This document shows positions 28,513 to 37,515 of a stretch of 64,000 bases of DNA, in pieces. A program made the translations under genes and the position numbers. Position 1 is the first letter of the stretch. Every line of letters starts with the position of its first letter. Source of the stretch: Schlegelella_A sp963778525 (lineage in GTDB: Bacteria; Pseudomonadota; Gammaproteobacteria; Burkholderiales; Burkholderiaceae_C); contig CAVZUJ010000009.1 of assembly GCA_963778525.1 (NCBI GenBank), positions 806,001 through 870,000 on the forward strand, read 5' to 3'. Below the pieces are notes generated by a model that saw nothing but the letters and a program-made list of their open reading frames with translations, was not told where the DNA came from and did no database searches.

Positions 28513-29323
28513 TCAGTGGCTCAGGATGAAGCGGCCGGCTTCGCGGATCACGGCGTCAGGCTGGTCGCGATGCGGTGAATGGCCGCAATGCGGGAGCGCC
28601 AGCCACTGCGCGTCGGCAACTCGACGGCGCGACGGCGCGAACCTGCGCCAGCGTGCCGTACTCGTCGTCCTCGCCCTGCAACGCAAGCACCGGGCAGGCG
28701 ATCGTCTCGATGTCGCGCCTCGATATTCCAGTCTGCGAAACGCCGGGCTCAGCCAGGCATCGTTCCAGCCGCGAAAGGCCGAATCGGGGTCGTCGTGATA
28801 GCGGGCCAGGCGCGCGCGCAGATCGGTCGTCTCGTAGGCGATCGCGGGCCTCTCTCGATGCTCTCGATCGAGACGTCTTCAACGAAGAGATGCGGTGCCG
28901 ACGACGACGACGCCGGCGGCCGGATGGCGCGCCGCATGCAGCAGTGCGATCGAGCGCGCCGTCGCTATGGCCGAAGAGCCACGGGCGATGCGATCGCCGA
29001 CGGCGGCGAAGCAGCGCGGGCAGCACCTCGTCGCCTGGCGCTGCATGAAGTCGGGCTGCCAATGCTCGTCGCGTCGGCTTCGGCGTCGAGCGCGCCATAG
29101 CCGGGGCGCGAGAAGACGAAGCCGCGCAGGCCGTGCGCCTCGCAGAAGCGCTGCGGGAAATCCTTCCACATCGCGACCGAGCCGAGGCCCTCGTGCAGGA
29201 AGACGACCACGCGGGCAGCGTCGAGCGCGCGTCGCCGACCCACTCGTACTCGATGCGCTGTCGGATGCCGCGCCACGCCACCTCGGCGAAGCGCGTTGAT
29301 GCGACGATGGCAGCGTCGTTCAT
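28513..29323 (-). CDS. Alpha/beta hydrolase linked to bclA (several frameshifts)
   Basis: Parts of one hydrolase can be read over three frames: RIEYEWVGD at the start, then VVVFLHEGLGSVAMWKDFP (oxyanion region), VFSRPGYG, LFGHSDG (nucleophile elbow, Ser), CPVLALQGEDDEYGT (acid) and finally GHSPHRDQPDAVIREAGRF (His) ending at a TGA at 28513-28515. At least five 1-2 nt shifts occur between 28620 and 29250. The ATG overlaps the bclA stop by 4 nt. Such hydrolases commonly accompany benzoate-CoA ligase in box clusters; the role is not established, perhaps thioester or lactone hydrolysis. Confidence 0.75.
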
Positions 29324-30882
29324 CCGCCGGCGCGCTCGCGCTCGCGCAGACGAAAGCGCTGGATCTTGCCGGTCGCCGTCTTCGGCAGCTCGTCGACGAA
29401 CTCGAACGAGCGCGGATACTTGTAGGGCGCGAGCCGTTCCTTCACGAAGGCCTTCAGCTCGGTGTCGCTCACGGCCGTGCCGGGCTTGACGACGACGAAG
29501 GCCTTGGTCTTCACCAGCCCGTCCTTGTCCTCGATGCCGATCACCGCCGATTCGAGCACCGACGGATGCTGCATCAGCGTCGACTCGACCTCGAACGGCG
29601 AGACCCAGACGCCGCTGACCTTGAGCATGTCGTCGCTGCGGCCGGCGTAGGTGTAGTAGCCGTCGGCATCGCGCGAGTACTTGTCGCCGCTGCGCGTCCA
29701 GCCGCCCTGGAAGGTGTCGCGCGAGCGCTCGCGGTCGCTCCAGTACATGAGGGCCGAGCTCGGCCCCCGGATGAAGAGATCGCCGACTTCGCCGTCGGCC
29801 ACCGGCTGGCCGTCGTCGCCGCGCAGCTCCACGTCGTAGCCGTCGACCGGCTTGCCGGTGCTGCCGTAGCGGATGTCGCCCGGCCGGTTCGAGATGAAGA
29901 TGTGCAGCATCTCGGTCGAGCCGATGCCGTCGACGATCGCCACGCCGAAGTGCTTCTCGAAGCGTTGCCCCAGCTCGCTCGGCAAGGCTTCACCGGCCGA
30001 CGAGCACATGCGCAGGCGCACGGCGCCACGCGCTGGCAAGGCCGGCGACGCGAGCATGCCGGCGAAGCCCGTGGGCGCGCCGAAGAACACGGTGGGCCGC
30101 AGCGTCGGGTCGGCAGCGGCCCAGCGCTTGAACACCGCGTCGGGCGTCGGGCGCTCGGCCATCAGGATCACGCTCGCACCCACCGAGAGCGGAAAGGCCA
30201 GGCCGTTGCCCAGGCCATACGCGAAGTAGAGCTTGGCGGCCGAGAAGCAGACGTCGTTCTCCGTCAGCCCGAGCACCGGCCTGGCGTAGAGCTCGGCGAT
30301 CCACCAGAGATTGGCGTGCGTGTGCACCGTGCCCTTGGGCTTGCCGGTGGAGCCCGACGAATAGAGCCAGAAGGCGGGGTCGTCGCGATGCGTCGCCGCA
30401 TTCCCGGCCAGCGGCGCGCTGGCTTCGATCAGCGCATCGAACGTGGGAGTTGCCGATGCCGCCGCGCCTTCGGCCTGGGCCACGACGACATGCTTCACTT
30501 CGGTCGGCGCCTTGGCCATCGCCGCGGTCAGCGTCGGCAGCAGCGCGGCCGAGACGAGCGCCGCCTGGGCCCGGCTGTGCTGCAGCATGAAGGCGTAGTC
30601 GTCGGCCGTCAGCAGCGTGTTCACGCACACCGGCACGATGCCGGCGTACAGGCAGGCAAGGAACGACACCGGCCATTCGTTGCTGTCGAGCATGAGCAGG
30701 AAGACGCGCTCTTCGCGCCGGATGCCGAGCGCGAGCAGGCCAGCGGCCAGGCGCCGTGCCTTCGTCTCGAGCTCGCCGTACGCGAGGCGGCCGCGATCGT
30801 CGAGATAGGCGAGCTTGCCGGCGCGCGCCGAGTTGAACGCGAACAGATGCGCCGCGAAATTGAAGACGGGCGGCGGGGTCAT
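29320..30882 (-). CDS. bclA: Benzoate-CoA ligase
   Basis: BclA activates benzoate to benzoyl-CoA with ATP and CoA, the entry step of the box pathway. The 520-residue protein has the AMP-forming ligase motifs: YSSGSTGKPKG (about 170), the A5-type GSTEMLHIF, YTYAGRSDDMLKVSG and the C-terminal catalytic Lys in PKTATGKIQRF. Start MTPPPVFNFAAHLF matches benzoate-CoA ligases, with AGGAG 9 nt upstream. It is divergent from boxR; a TTGACA-N17-TATCGT promoter lies between. Confidence 0.93.
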   Translation of the reverse strand: MTPPPVFNFAAHLFAFNSARAGKLAYLDDRGRLAYGELETKARRLAAGLLALGIRREERVFLLMLDSNEWPVSFLACLYAGIVPVCVNTLLTADDYAFMLQHSRAQAALVSAALLPTLTAAMAKAPTEVKHVVVAQAEGAAASATPTFDALIEASAPLAGNAATHRDDPAFWLYSSGSTGKPKGTVHTHANLWWIAELYARPVLGLTENDVCFSAAKLYFAYGLGNGLAFPLSVGASVILMAERPTPDAVFKRWAAADPTLRPTVFFGAPTGFAGMLASPALPARGAVRLRMCSSAGEALPSELGQRFEKHFGVAIVDGIGSTEMLHIFISNRPGDIRYGSTGKPVDGYDVELRGDDGQPVADGEVGDLFIRGPSSALMYWSDRERSRDTFQGGWTRSGDKYSRDADGYYTYAGRSDDMLKVSGVWVSPFEVESTLMQHPSVLESAVIGIEDKDGLVKTKAFVVVKPGTAVSDTELKAFVKERLAPYKYPRSFEFVDELPKTATGKIQRFRLRERERAGG

Positions 30883-30934
30883 GTTCTTCGTCTCCTGATG
30901 TCTCTGAAAAAAGTGCGCGCAAGTCAGGGCGGCG

Positions 30935-30963
30935 ACGATAGGATGGCTGTCATCGCCTGTCAA
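30935..30963 (-). promoter_or_regulatory. Predicted sigma-70 promoter of bclA
   Basis: On the minus strand a perfect TTGACA (30963-30958) is followed after 17 nt by TATCGT (30940-30935). The start point would be near 30928, giving a leader of about 45 nt. The -35 hexamer touches the TGCA-type palindrome at 30963-30976. Confidence 0.65.
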
Positions 30964-30976
30964 GCAATATAATGCA
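30963..30976. promoter_or_regulatory. Candidate BoxR operator O1 (AGCA-N6-TGCA)
   Basis: One base departs from TGCA-N6-TGCA. It covers the -10 box of boxR and abuts the -35 box of bclA, so one bound repressor could block both divergent promoters. An 8-nt direct repeat TGTCAAGC (30958-30965 and 30984-30991) surrounds it. Confidence 0.5.
30968..30973 (+). promoter_or_regulatory. -10 box of boxR, very close to its start codon
   Basis: A perfect TATAAT ends 5 nt before the ATG at 30979. Transcription would begin at or next to the A of the start codon, implying a leaderless mRNA; no Shine-Dalgarno sequence is present. The -35 region is weak. Confidence 0.5.
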
Positions 30977-30978
30977 TC

Positions 30979-31905
30979 ATGGTTGTCAAGCGCCGTCCAC
31001 GCACCGTGCCGTCCAAGGCGGCGAAGAAGGATCCCTTCCTGCTGGCGCTCGGCGAGCGCGTGCGCCTGCTGCGGGCCCGGCGCGGCCTCACGCGCAAGGG
31101 CGTGGCGCAGGCCTCGGGCGTCTCCGAACGGCACCTGGCCAACCTCGAGTACGGGATCGGCAATGCCTCCATCCTCATCCTGCAGCAGGTGGCCACCGCG
31201 CTCGACTGCGCGCTCGCCGAGCTGGTGGGCGACGTGACCACGAGCACGCCCGACTGGCTCATGCTGCGCGAGCTCCTGCAAGGGCGCAGCGACGCCGACG
31301 TGCGGCGTGCCCGCATCGCCCTGGCCAGCCTGTTCGGCAACGGCCACGCCGACCCGGCGCGCGGCCGGCGGCTGGCCCTCATCGGCCTGCGCGGCGCGGG
31401 CAAGTCGACTCTCGGTGCAACGCTGGCCGATGCGCTCGAGGTGCCCTTCGTCGAGCTGAGCCGCGAGATCGAGAAGATCGCCGGCTGCAGCATCCGCGAG
31501 ATCCACGACCTCTACGGCACCGTCGCCTATCGCCGCTACGAGCGGCGCGCCCTCGACGAGACGGTGAAGGCGCACGCCGCGGTGGTGATCGCCACGCCGG
31601 GCGGCATCGTCGCCGAGCCGGCCACCTTCAACCAGCTCCTCGGCCACTGCACGACGATCTGGCTGCAGGCTTCGCCCGAAGAGCACATGGGTCGCGTCGC
31701 GGCGCAGGGCGACACCCGGCCGATGGCGGCGAGCCGCGAAGCGATGGACGACCTGCGCCGCATCCTGGCCGGCCGTGCCGCCTTCTATTCGAAGGCCGAT
31801 GCGGTCCTCGACACCAGCGGTCGTTCGGTGGCGCAAAGCGCCGCCGCCCTGACGGCCCTGGCGGCCGAGCTCGTCGGCATGCATGAAAATGCACTAGTCG
31901 CTTGA
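30979..31905 (+). CDS. boxR: BoxR-type benzoyl-CoA-responsive repressor
   Basis: The 308-residue protein joins an N-terminal XRE helix-turn-helix (residues 20-85, ERVRLLRARRGLTRKGVAQ, SERHLANLEYG) to a shikimate-kinase-like domain (from about 130: RRLALIGLRGAGKSTLG is a P-loop, then FVELSREIEKIAG). This is the BzdR/BoxR architecture, in which the kinase-like domain binds benzoyl-CoA as inducer rather than phosphorylating shikimate. It lies between bclA and boxC, and TGCA-N6-TGCA palindromes flank it on both sides. The only Met available for the start is at 30979. Confidence 0.92.
   Translation: MVVKRRPRTVPSKAAKKDPFLLALGERVRLLRARRGLTRKGVAQASGVSERHLANLEYGIGNASILILQQVATALDCALAELVGDVTTSTPDWLMLRELLQGRSDADVRRARIALASLFGNGHADPARGRRLALIGLRGAGKSTLGATLADALEVPFVELSREIEKIAGCSIREIHDLYGTVAYRRYERRALDETVKAHAAVVIATPGGIVAEPATFNQLLGHCTTIWLQASPEEHMGRVAAQGDTRPMAASREAMDDLRRILAGRAAFYSKADAVLDTSGRSVAQSAAALTALAAELVGMHENALVA
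31880..31893. promoter_or_regulatory. Candidate BoxR operator O2 (TGCA-N6-TGCA)
   Basis: A perfect TGCA-N6-TGCA inside the last codons of boxR, upstream of the boxC -35 box. Its centre is 41 bp from the centre of O3, close to four helical turns, so dimers on both sites would face the same side of the DNA. Confidence 0.55.
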
Positions 31906-31931
31906 CCATCCTACATTACATGCATTATGAT
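31902..31931 (+). promoter_or_regulatory. Predicted promoter of boxCBA
   Basis: TTGACC (31902-31907) and TATGAT (31926-31931) are spaced 18 nt apart; each differs from consensus by one base. The start point would be near 31938. The -10 box lies wholly inside operator O3. Confidence 0.6.
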
Positions 31932-31937
31932 GCATGT
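31918..31937. promoter_or_regulatory. Candidate BoxR operator O3, perfect 20-bp palindrome
   Basis: Arms ACATGCAT and ATGCATGT flank a 4-nt TATG centre; its core is TGCA-N6-TGCA (31921-31934). It covers the -10 hexamer of the boxC promoter, a classical repressor position. Confidence 0.65.
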
Positions 31938-31960
31938 ATGCCTTGCGAAGGAGACTCGCC

Positions 31961-33621
31961 ATGTCCAGCCCGTTCCGCGTCGACTACCGAACCGATCCCT
32001 CGCAGTACCGGCACTGGAAGCTGGGCGTCGAAGGCACGCTCGGCCGGCTGACGCTCGACGTCGCCGAAGACGCCGGCATCCGCCCCGGCTACAAGCTCAA
32101 GCTCAACAGCTACGACCTCGGCGTCGACATCGAGCTGGCCGACGCGCTCAACCGCATCCGCTTCGAGCATCCCGAGGTCCGCTCGGTGATCGTCACCAGC
32201 GGCAAGGACCGCGTCTTCTGCTCGGGCGCCAACATCTTCATGCTCGGCACCTCGAGCCATGCCTGGAAGGTGAACTTCTGCAAGTTCACCAACGAGACGC
32301 GCAACGGCATCGAGGACTCCTCGCTGCATTCGGGCATCAAGTTCGTCGCCGCCGTGAACGGCGCCTGCGCCGGCGGCGGCTACGAGCTGGCGCTGGCCTG
32401 CGACGAGATCGTGCTGGTCGACGACCGCTCGTCGTCGGTGTCGCTGCCGGAAGTGCCGCTGCTCGGCGTGCTGCCCGGCACCGGCGGCCTGACGCGCGTC
32501 ACCGACAAGCGCAAGGTGCGGCACGACCTCGCCGACATCTTCTGCACCAGCGTCGAAGGCGTGCGCGGGCAACGCGCCGTCGAATGGCGGCTGGTGGACG
32601 CGGTGGCCAAGCCGGCGCAATTCGCGCAGGCCGTGCACGACCGCGCCGAGCGTCTCGGCGCCGGCAGCGCGCGCCCGGCGGGGGCGAAGGGCGTGGTGCT
32701 GCCACGCCTCGAGCGCGAGGACACGGCCGACGCGATCCGCTACGCCTTCGTCGACGTCGCCATCGATCGCAGCAAGCGCACGGCGACGATCACGGTCAAG
32801 GCGCCGGCCGGCGCGCAGCCGGACAGCGTTGCCGCCATCGAGGCCGCGGGCGCGGCGTGGTGGCCGCTGGCGATGGCGCGCCAGCTCGACGACGCCATCC
32901 TCAACCTGCGCACCAACGAGCTCGACATCGGCACCTGGATCCTGAAGACCGAAGGCGACCCGGCCGCCGTGCTCGCCGCCGACAAGGCGCTGCTCGCCCA
33001 TCACGAGCACTGGTTCGTGCGCGAGACGATCGGCATGCTGCGCCGCACCTTCGCCCGGCTCGACGTCTCGTCGCGCTCGCCTCTTCGCGCTGATCGAGCC
33101 GGGCTCGTGCTTCGCCGGCATGCTCGCCGAGCTGGCCTTCGCCGCCGACCGCGCCTACATGCTCGCCCTGCCCGACGACGCGGCGCGCGCGCCCAGGCTG
33201 CAGCTCGACGACTTCAACTTCGGCGTGCTGCCGCTCGTCGACGGCCAGTCGCGCCTGGCGCGCCGCTTCTACGGCAACGAGGCCGAGCTCGCCGCGGCCC
33301 GGGATTCGATCGACAGTGCGCTCGACGCCGACGCAGCCCTCGGCGCTCGGGCTCGTCACCGCCGCGCCCGACGACATCGACTGGGCCGACGAGATCCGCA
33401 TCGCGCTCGAGGAGCGCGCCGCGATGTCGCCCGATGCGCTCACCGGCCTCGAAGCGAACCTGCGCTTCGCCGGCCCGGAGAACATGGCCACGCGCATCTT
33501 CGGTCGTCTCACCGCCTGGCAGAACTGGATCTTCATCCGCCCGAACGCCGTCGGCGACAAGGGCGCGCTCAAGGTCTACGGCTCGGGCGAAAAGGCGGCC
33601 TTCGATTTCAATCGCGTCTGA
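31961..33621 (+). CDS. boxC: 2,3-epoxybenzoyl-CoA dihydrolase (two frameshifts)
   Basis: BoxC opens the ring of 2,3-epoxybenzoyl-CoA with two water molecules to give 3,4-dehydroadipyl-CoA semialdehyde and formate. Residues 1-370 form one frame: the crotonase-fold part includes VIVTSGKDRVFCSGANIFML and the GACAGGGYELALACDEI oxyanion region. The frame shifts near 33070, resuming as LFALIEPGSCFAGMLAELAFA, and again near 33345, resuming as LGLVTAAPDDIDWADEIRIALE, to end at 33621. Reconstructed length of about 553 residues is right for BoxC. AAGGAG lies 7 nt before the ATG. Conservation through the breaks argues for sequence errors. Confidence 0.92.
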
Positions 33622-33638
33622 ATCGGGAACGCAGCATC

Positions 33639-35063
33639 ATGTCCATCGACTACAGCCAGAAGATCCCGAACAACGTCAACCTCGCCGACGACCGCACGCT
33701 GCAGCGCGCGCTCGAGCAATGGCAGCCGAACTTCATCCACTGGTGGGACGACGTCGGCCCCGAAGGCTCGACGAACTACGACGTCTACCTGCGCACCGCC
33801 ATCAGCGTCGATCCGCAGGGCTGGGCCCACTTCGACTACGTGAAGATGCGCGACTACCGCTGGGGCATCTTCCTGCAGCCGAACGATCCGGCGCGCGAGA
33901 TCCACTTCGGCGACCACAAGGGCGAGAAGGTCTGGCAGGACGTGCCCGGCGAGCACCGCGCCAACCTGCGCCGCATCATCGTCACGCAGGGCGACACCGA
34001 GCCGGCGTCGGTGGAGCAGCAGCGCCACCTCGGCCTCACGGCGCCGAGCATGTACGACCTGCGCAACCTGTTCCAGATCAACGTCGAGGAGGGCCGCCAC
34101 CTCTGGGCCATGGTCTACCTGCTGCAGCGCTTCTTCGGCCGCGACGGCCGCGAGGAGGCCGACGCGCTGCTCGAGCGCACCTCGGGCGACGCCAACAACC
34201 CGCGCATCCTCGGTGCCTTCAACGAGAAGACGCCCGACTGGCTGGCGTTCTTCATGTTCACCTACTTCACCGACCGCGACGGCAAGTTCCAGCTCGCGGC
34301 GCTGACCGAAAGCGCGTTCGACCCGCTCGCGCGCACGACCAAGTTCATGCTCACCGAGGAAGCGCACCACATGTTCGTGGGCGAGAGCGGCGTGAGCCGC
34401 GTCGTGCAGCGCACGGCGCAGCTGATGAACGAGCTGAAGACCGACGACGCCGGGAAGATCCGCGCGGCCGGTGCCATCGACCTGGCCACGATCCAGCGCT
34501 ACCTGAACTTCCACTATTCGGTGACGATCGACCTCTTCGGTGCCGACCAGTCGAGCAACGCCGCCACCTTCTACTCGTCGGGCCTGAAGGGCCGCTACGA
34601 AGAGGGCAAGCGCGCCGACGACCATGTGCTCAAGGGCCAGACCTACAAGGTGCTCGAGGTGCAGAACGGGCAGCTGGCCGAGAAGGAGGTGCCGATGCTC
34701 AACGCCCTGAACGAAGTGCTGCGCGACGACTTCATCAAGGACTCGGTGGCCGGCGTCGGCCGCTGGAACAAGGTGCTGGAGAAGGCCGGCCTGCCGCACC
34801 GGCTGATCGTTCCGCACAAGGCCTTCAACCGCAAGATCGGCGCGCTCGCGAACGTGCGCATCTCGCCCGAGGGCGTGCCCGTGAGCGAGGCGCAGTGGCA
34901 GGCGCGCCAGGGCGAGTGGCTGCCCACGCCGGAAGACTTCGCGTTCGTGTCCTCGCTGATGGGCCGTGTCGTCGAGCCCGGCCGCTTCGCGAACTGGATC
35001 GCGCCGCCGGCGATCGGCATCAACAAGCAGCCGGCCGACTTCGAGTACGTGCGCTTCGGCTGA
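33639..35063 (+). CDS. boxB: Benzoyl-CoA 2,3-epoxidase, oxygenase component
   Basis: BoxB is the di-iron epoxidase that inserts one oxygen atom into benzoyl-CoA. The 474-residue protein keeps the iron ligands at the positions known for Azoarcus evansii BoxB plus one: Glu121, Glu151 and His154 (NVEEGRHLW), Asp212, Glu241 and His244 (LTEEAHHMF). The frame is intact. It starts 17 nt after boxC and needs electrons from BoxA, encoded 34 nt downstream. Confidence 0.95.
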   Translation: MSIDYSQKIPNNVNLADDRTLQRALEQWQPNFIHWWDDVGPEGSTNYDVYLRTAISVDPQGWAHFDYVKMRDYRWGIFLQPNDPAREIHFGDHKGEKVWQDVPGEHRANLRRIIVTQGDTEPASVEQQRHLGLTAPSMYDLRNLFQINVEEGRHLWAMVYLLQRFFGRDGREEADALLERTSGDANNPRILGAFNEKTPDWLAFFMFTYFTDRDGKFQLAALTESAFDPLARTTKFMLTEEAHHMFVGESGVSRVVQRTAQLMNELKTDDAGKIRAAGAIDLATIQRYLNFHYSVTIDLFGADQSSNAATFYSSGLKGRYEEGKRADDHVLKGQTYKVLEVQNGQLAEKEVPMLNALNEVLRDDFIKDSVAGVGRWNKVLEKAGLPHRLIVPHKAFNRKIGALANVRISPEGVPVSEAQWQARQGEWLPTPEDFAFVSSLMGRVVEPGRFANWIAPPAIGINKQPADFEYVRFG

Positions 35064-35097
35064 AGCGGGCAGTGCGATTTCGCGGACACTGGCAATC

Positions 35098-36393
35098 ATG
35101 ACCCTGGCCACCGCAGCGGCGGGCGAAGCGGTGCTGATCAAGCAGCACCTGATCGACCCCGAGATCTGCATCCGCTGCAACACCTGCGAGGCCACCTGCC
35201 CCGTGGGCGCGATCACGCACGACGACCGCAACTACGTCGTGCGCGCCGACGTCTGCAACTCGTGCATGGCCTGCATCTCGCCGTGCCCCACGGGCTCGAT
35301 CGACAACTGGCGCACCGTGCCGATGACGATCGCCTATCCGATCGAAGAGCAGCTCACATGGGACGAGCTGCCGCCGGAGCTCACGGCCGAGCAGCTGGCC
35401 GCCGCCGGTGTGTCGGGCGACGCGGCCCTTGCCTCGGCCGAAGCAGCAGCGCCGGTGGCGCAGGCCGGCGCATCGACAAGCGCGGCCGGATTCAATTCCG
35501 CCTTCTACGGATCGACCGTCGCGCCCGTGTCGGCCGAGAAGCCGCAGACCAATCTCTACACGCCGAAGAGCCCGATCACGGCCACGGTCGTCGGCAACGT
35601 CGATTGCACCGAGGCCGGCTTCGCGAGCCACACCCATCACATCGTGCTCGACTTCGGCGCGCTGCCGTTCCCGGTGCTCGAAGGCCAGTCGATCGGCATC
35701 GTGCCGCCCGGGCTCGACGCCAACGGCCGGCCGCACATGCCGCGCCAGTACTCGGTGGCCAGCCCGCGCAACGGTGAGCGGCCCGGCTACAACAACCTCT
35801 CGCTCACCGTCAAGCGGGTGACCGAAGACCACCAGGGCCGGCCGTTCCGGGGCGCGGCATCGAACTACGTGTGCGACCTGAAGGTGGGCGACAAGGTGCA
35901 GGTCGTGGGCCCCTTCGGCCAGACCTTCCTGATGCCCAACCACGGCCGGTCGCACCTCGTGATGATCTGCACCGGCACCGGCAGCGCGCCGATGCGCGCC
36001 ATGACCGAGTGGCGCCGGCGGCAGCGCAAGACCGGGCAGCTCGAAGGCGGCAAGCTCATGCTCTTCTTCGGCGCGAGAACGCGCGAGGAGCTGCCGTATT
36101 TCGGGCCGCTGACCTCCCTGCCGAAGGACTTCATCGACATCAACCTCGCGTTCTCTCGCACGCCGGGGCAGCCGAAGAAGTACGTGCAGGATCTGATGCG
36201 CGAGAGGGCCGCCGACCTGGCTCTACTGCTCGCGGATCCGAACGCGCACTTCTATGTGTGCGGGCTGAAGGCGATGGAAGAGGGGGTGATGCTGGCGATG
36301 CGCGATCTCGCGGTGGAGCGCCATCTGGATTGGGAAGGAACCATTGCTCCGGCACTCAAGCGGGAGGGGCGGCTGCACCTGGAGACCTACTAG
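35098..36393 (+). CDS. boxA: Benzoyl-CoA 2,3-epoxidase, reductase component
   Basis: BoxA passes electrons from NADPH through FAD and two iron-sulfur clusters to BoxB. The 431-residue protein has two 4Fe-4S motifs (Cys24, 27, 30, 34 and Cys53, 56, 59, 63) and a Pro/Ala-rich linker (about 100-160). A ferredoxin-NADP reductase domain follows: RQYSVASPRNGE binds FAD, and MICTGTGSAPMRAM with FYVCGLKAMEEGV bind NADPH. It is the last gene of the boxCBA unit. No boxD (dehydroadipyl-CoA semialdehyde dehydrogenase) follows in the window. Confidence 0.94.
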   Translation: MTLATAAAGEAVLIKQHLIDPEICIRCNTCEATCPVGAITHDDRNYVVRADVCNSCMACISPCPTGSIDNWRTVPMTIAYPIEEQLTWDELPPELTAEQLAAAGVSGDAALASAEAAAPVAQAGASTSAAGFNSAFYGSTVAPVSAEKPQTNLYTPKSPITATVVGNVDCTEAGFASHTHHIVLDFGALPFPVLEGQSIGIVPPGLDANGRPHMPRQYSVASPRNGERPGYNNLSLTVKRVTEDHQGRPFRGAASNYVCDLKVGDKVQVVGPFGQTFLMPNHGRSHLVMICTGTGSAPMRAMTEWRRRQRKTGQLEGGKLMLFFGARTREELPYFGPLTSLPKDFIDINLAFSRTPGQPKKYVQDLMRERAADLALLLADPNAHFYVCGLKAMEEGVMLAMRDLAVERHLDWEGTIAPALKREGRLHLETY

Positions 36394-36442
36394 GGTCATT
36401 TCAGGTACGCCGGCAATCGACCCGTTGCAGAGATCCGTCTAG

Positions 36443-37405
36443 TTAGTTGCGCACCCAGGAAGCAGTCGTTGAGTCGAGGGCACAGCCCACCGGGCCGCCG
36501 CGCAGCGTCCGTGACGGCAGTTCGCCGAACAACGTCTTGTATCGTCGGCTCAAGTGGCTCAAGTGGTCGAAGCCCGAGTCCGCGGCAGCTTGCGCGATGC
36601 TCAGCTCGGCGGGTAGCGTTGACATCAGCCGCCGCCGTACGGCGTTGAGTCGCATGCTGCGCAGGTAGTGCACGGGAGTCGTGTCAGCCACTTGGCGAAA
36701 GCTGTTCTGCAGGGTTCTTCGGCTTGTGCGCAGGCGCTGGCACAACGCGTCGATGCTCGGCGGCTGCGCGCCGCTGGATGCCACGATACGGTGGCATTCG
36801 GCGACGATGAAACTAGCCGTCGCACTGCCGACGCTTTGCCGTGCTGCCGCCGCGTCACCAAACAGCCTGCCGAGGGCCTCGAACACGGCTGCCGGTGCGG
36901 CAGGTTCCTCGGCCGCATCCGAGCGCTGGAACAGGGCCAGCAAATCGCGCCGCAGGCGCTGCAATCGCCGACCCGATGCGCGCAGCACCGGCCGCGACAA
37001 CAGCGCCTGCGCGCTTGCGGCCCAGGGCCTGCTATCGAGCAGGCGGAGGAAGGCTTCGCGCTCGAACGTGACGGCCAGCAATTCCATGCCTTGCGGGCGC
37101 TGCAACGTGAACTCGTCGCCGCCGCGCAGGAGAAACAGGCTGTCCTGATCCATCTCCTGCCCGTGCATTCGCGGCGTGCCCGTCGCTTGTCGGAGCGGCA
37201 ACGCAAAACACAGCTGACCGGCAGGCAGGCAACCTTGCTGGACCACGCGTTCGCTCATCCACTTACGAAAAACATGCATCTCGCCCGCGGTGACCTCGGC
37301 CAACGAACTGTGCATCTCGCCGCACGAGATCTGCGCGTAGCGCTGGTTCCATGCCGGTGCTGACGCGCCGTGCAGGTGGAAGTCGTCGTAGCGGTCGAGC
37401 TTCAT
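36443..37405 (-). CDS. AraC-family transcriptional regulator
   Basis: The 320-residue protein has a divergent N-terminal domain (1-200; QISCGEMHSSLAEVTAGEMHVF) and a C-terminal AraC DNA-binding domain (about 220-315; IDALCQRLRTSRRTLQNSFRQVADTTPVHYLR, then FDHLSHLSRRYKTLFGELPS). It is divergent from the lipoprotein gene at 37516 and may control it. DNA here is slightly less GC-rich than the box genes. The effector is unknown. Confidence 0.82.
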   Translation of the reverse strand: MKLDRYDDFHLHGASAPAWNQRYAQISCGEMHSSLAEVTAGEMHVFRKWMSERVVQQGCLPAGQLCFALPLRQATGTPRMHGQEMDQDSLFLLRGGDEFTLQRPQGMELLAVTFEREAFLRLLDSRPWAASAQALLSRPVLRASGRRLQRLRRDLLALFQRSDAAEEPAAPAAVFEALGRLFGDAAAARQSVGSATASFIVAECHRIVASSGAQPPSIDALCQRLRTSRRTLQNSFRQVADTTPVHYLRSMRLNAVRRRLMSTLPAELSIAQAAADSGFDHLSHLSRRYKTLFGELPSRTLRGGPVGCALDSTTASWVRN

Positions 37406-37515
37406 GAGCGGCCCGGCAAGGCACAGAGAGCAATGGTGGGAAGCATACCGGGCGTCCTGACGTTTTGCCGATTCGGGCTAACAGCGTACGACGCTTCGCC
37501 TCGACACTTTCACTC

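Noticed and set aside
28965..29276. Separate small hydrolase genes in the 28.5-29.3 kb stretch
   Set aside because: Their pieces join in order into one alpha/beta hydrolase, so they are fragments of one frameshifted gene.
31934..35101. A 1055-codon open frame running from boxC through boxB
   Set aside because: Its first part is true BoxC, but after about 33070 the sequence loses all protein character while BoxC and BoxB continue in other frames. It is a product of a frameshift in GC-rich DNA.
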